DNA from: Gammaproteobacteria bacterium
GTDB taxonomy: Bacteria > Pseudomonadota > Gammaproteobacteria > DRJJ01
Direction: 5' to 3'
Length of the DNA: 5,199 nt
Assembly: GCA_011052255.1 (NCBI GenBank)
Contig: DRJJ01000135.1
Location: forward strand, 1-5,199
This document shows, piece by piece, positions 4,833 to 5,199 of the stretch (its first letter is position 1; the number at the start of each line of letters is the position of its first letter). Both the position numbers and the translations under genes were made by a program. The notes under the pieces were generated by a model. The model saw only the letters and a program-made list of their open reading frames with translations. It was not told where the DNA came from and made no database searches.

Positions 4833-5199
4833 TTAAAGCGTGCTAATTTGTGCCTGGATATTCTGATTTAAGTTTTGAATCCAGCCATTGTAGTTACTAT
4901 GTATATTTGTTCCATCATAGTTTAAATTCTTACTGTCTTTATACATAATGGTGTAACTTTTTTTATCAAATGTAATATCTACGATTGCAACATGGCTGCG
5001 TAAAATCAATGTAGCAAGTAGGTGGCCATCCCGGTCGGACTTCATCTGCCAACCTAAAGCTGATCCTGCACGTATTATGGCTTTCTTAATATCTGCAGAA
5101 GAATGTGTTGCACTAATGTTAATGGGTGCATTATCAATATTCAGAATTGGCGAAGACCGACAAGCCGCTAACAGAAATACTGCCGCATAAAACACCACA
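4833..5199 (-). CDS. Small lipoprotein of unknown function (5' end outside window)
   Basis: The visible 121 residues open in the hydrophobic part of a lipoprotein signal: VFLLAAC gives a lipobox with Cys13 as the lipid-bearing residue. No basic n-region is visible and a GTG lies at the very edge, so the true start is probably just outside the window. The mature part, with IKKAIIRAGSALGWQMK, then LATLILRSHVAIVDITFD, YTIMYKDSKNLNYDG and a closing IHSNYNGWIQNLNQNI, matches my memory of a common family of small proteobacterial lipoproteins of about 130-150 residues with no assigned function. The predicted pattern is helix, then beta-strands, then helix. It ends with TAA at 4833-4835. The gene is strongly AT-rich compared with rep. 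A terminator at 4713-4742 separates it from the sigma genes, so it need not belong to the same system. Confidence 0.82.
   Translation of the reverse strand, partial: VVFYAAVFLLAACRSSPILNIDNAPINISATHSSADIKKAIIRAGSALGWQMKSDRDGHLLATLILRSHVAIVDITFDKKSYTIMYKDSKNLNYDGTNIHSNYNGWIQNLNQNIQAQISTL

Noticed and set aside
1661..5199. CRISPR array, insertion sequence or att site within the accessory part
   Set aside because: There are no regularly spaced repeats, no transposase or integrase frame, and no second copy of the tRNA 3' end.

Overview
The window looks like chromosomal DNA of a gammaproteobacterium. The evidence is a clear Rep-type helicase end, a membrane-anchored cytochrome c5-like protein facing it, and a bacterial tRNA-Arg with encoded CCA. 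A DsrE-type domain (a family best known from sulfur relay and sulfur oxidation) in the second half hints at sulfur-related physiology, but does not prove a lifestyle or a species.

Left part (1-1777), housekeeping DNA and GC-rich: the 3' end of rep (+) meets a cytochrome c5-family gene (-) across a REP-like hairpin and a strong bidirectional terminator. Then come the cytochrome promoter region, tRNA-Arg(CCG) (+), and another bidirectional terminator that also serves the minus-strand genes arriving from the right.

Middle part (1857-4458), the most interesting region: a minus-strand module read from right to left. An ECF sigma factor (3910-4458) overlaps by 4 bases a membrane-spanning anti-sigma factor (3167-3913). 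The part of this protein beyond the membrane looks like a DsrE-family domain and keeps the family's cysteine in an ACGDT motif. A secreted 403-residue protein of unknown function with an acidic tail (1857-3068) follows 98 bases later. The simplest reading is that the DsrE-like domain senses a periplasmic sulfur, redox or metal signal, releases the sigma factor, and the secreted protein is a target. The signal and the target relationship are inference.

Right part (4459-5199): an AT-rich, gene-free leader of about 250 bases, a hairpin terminator, and the 3' part of a small lipoprotein gene (-) that runs off the window. Base composition falls from 40/60 GC in a sample line of rep (301-360) to 18/60 in the lipoprotein gene (4861-4920). 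The sigma module and the lipoprotein may therefore be accessory DNA inserted beside the tRNA, although no integrase or att repeat is visible.
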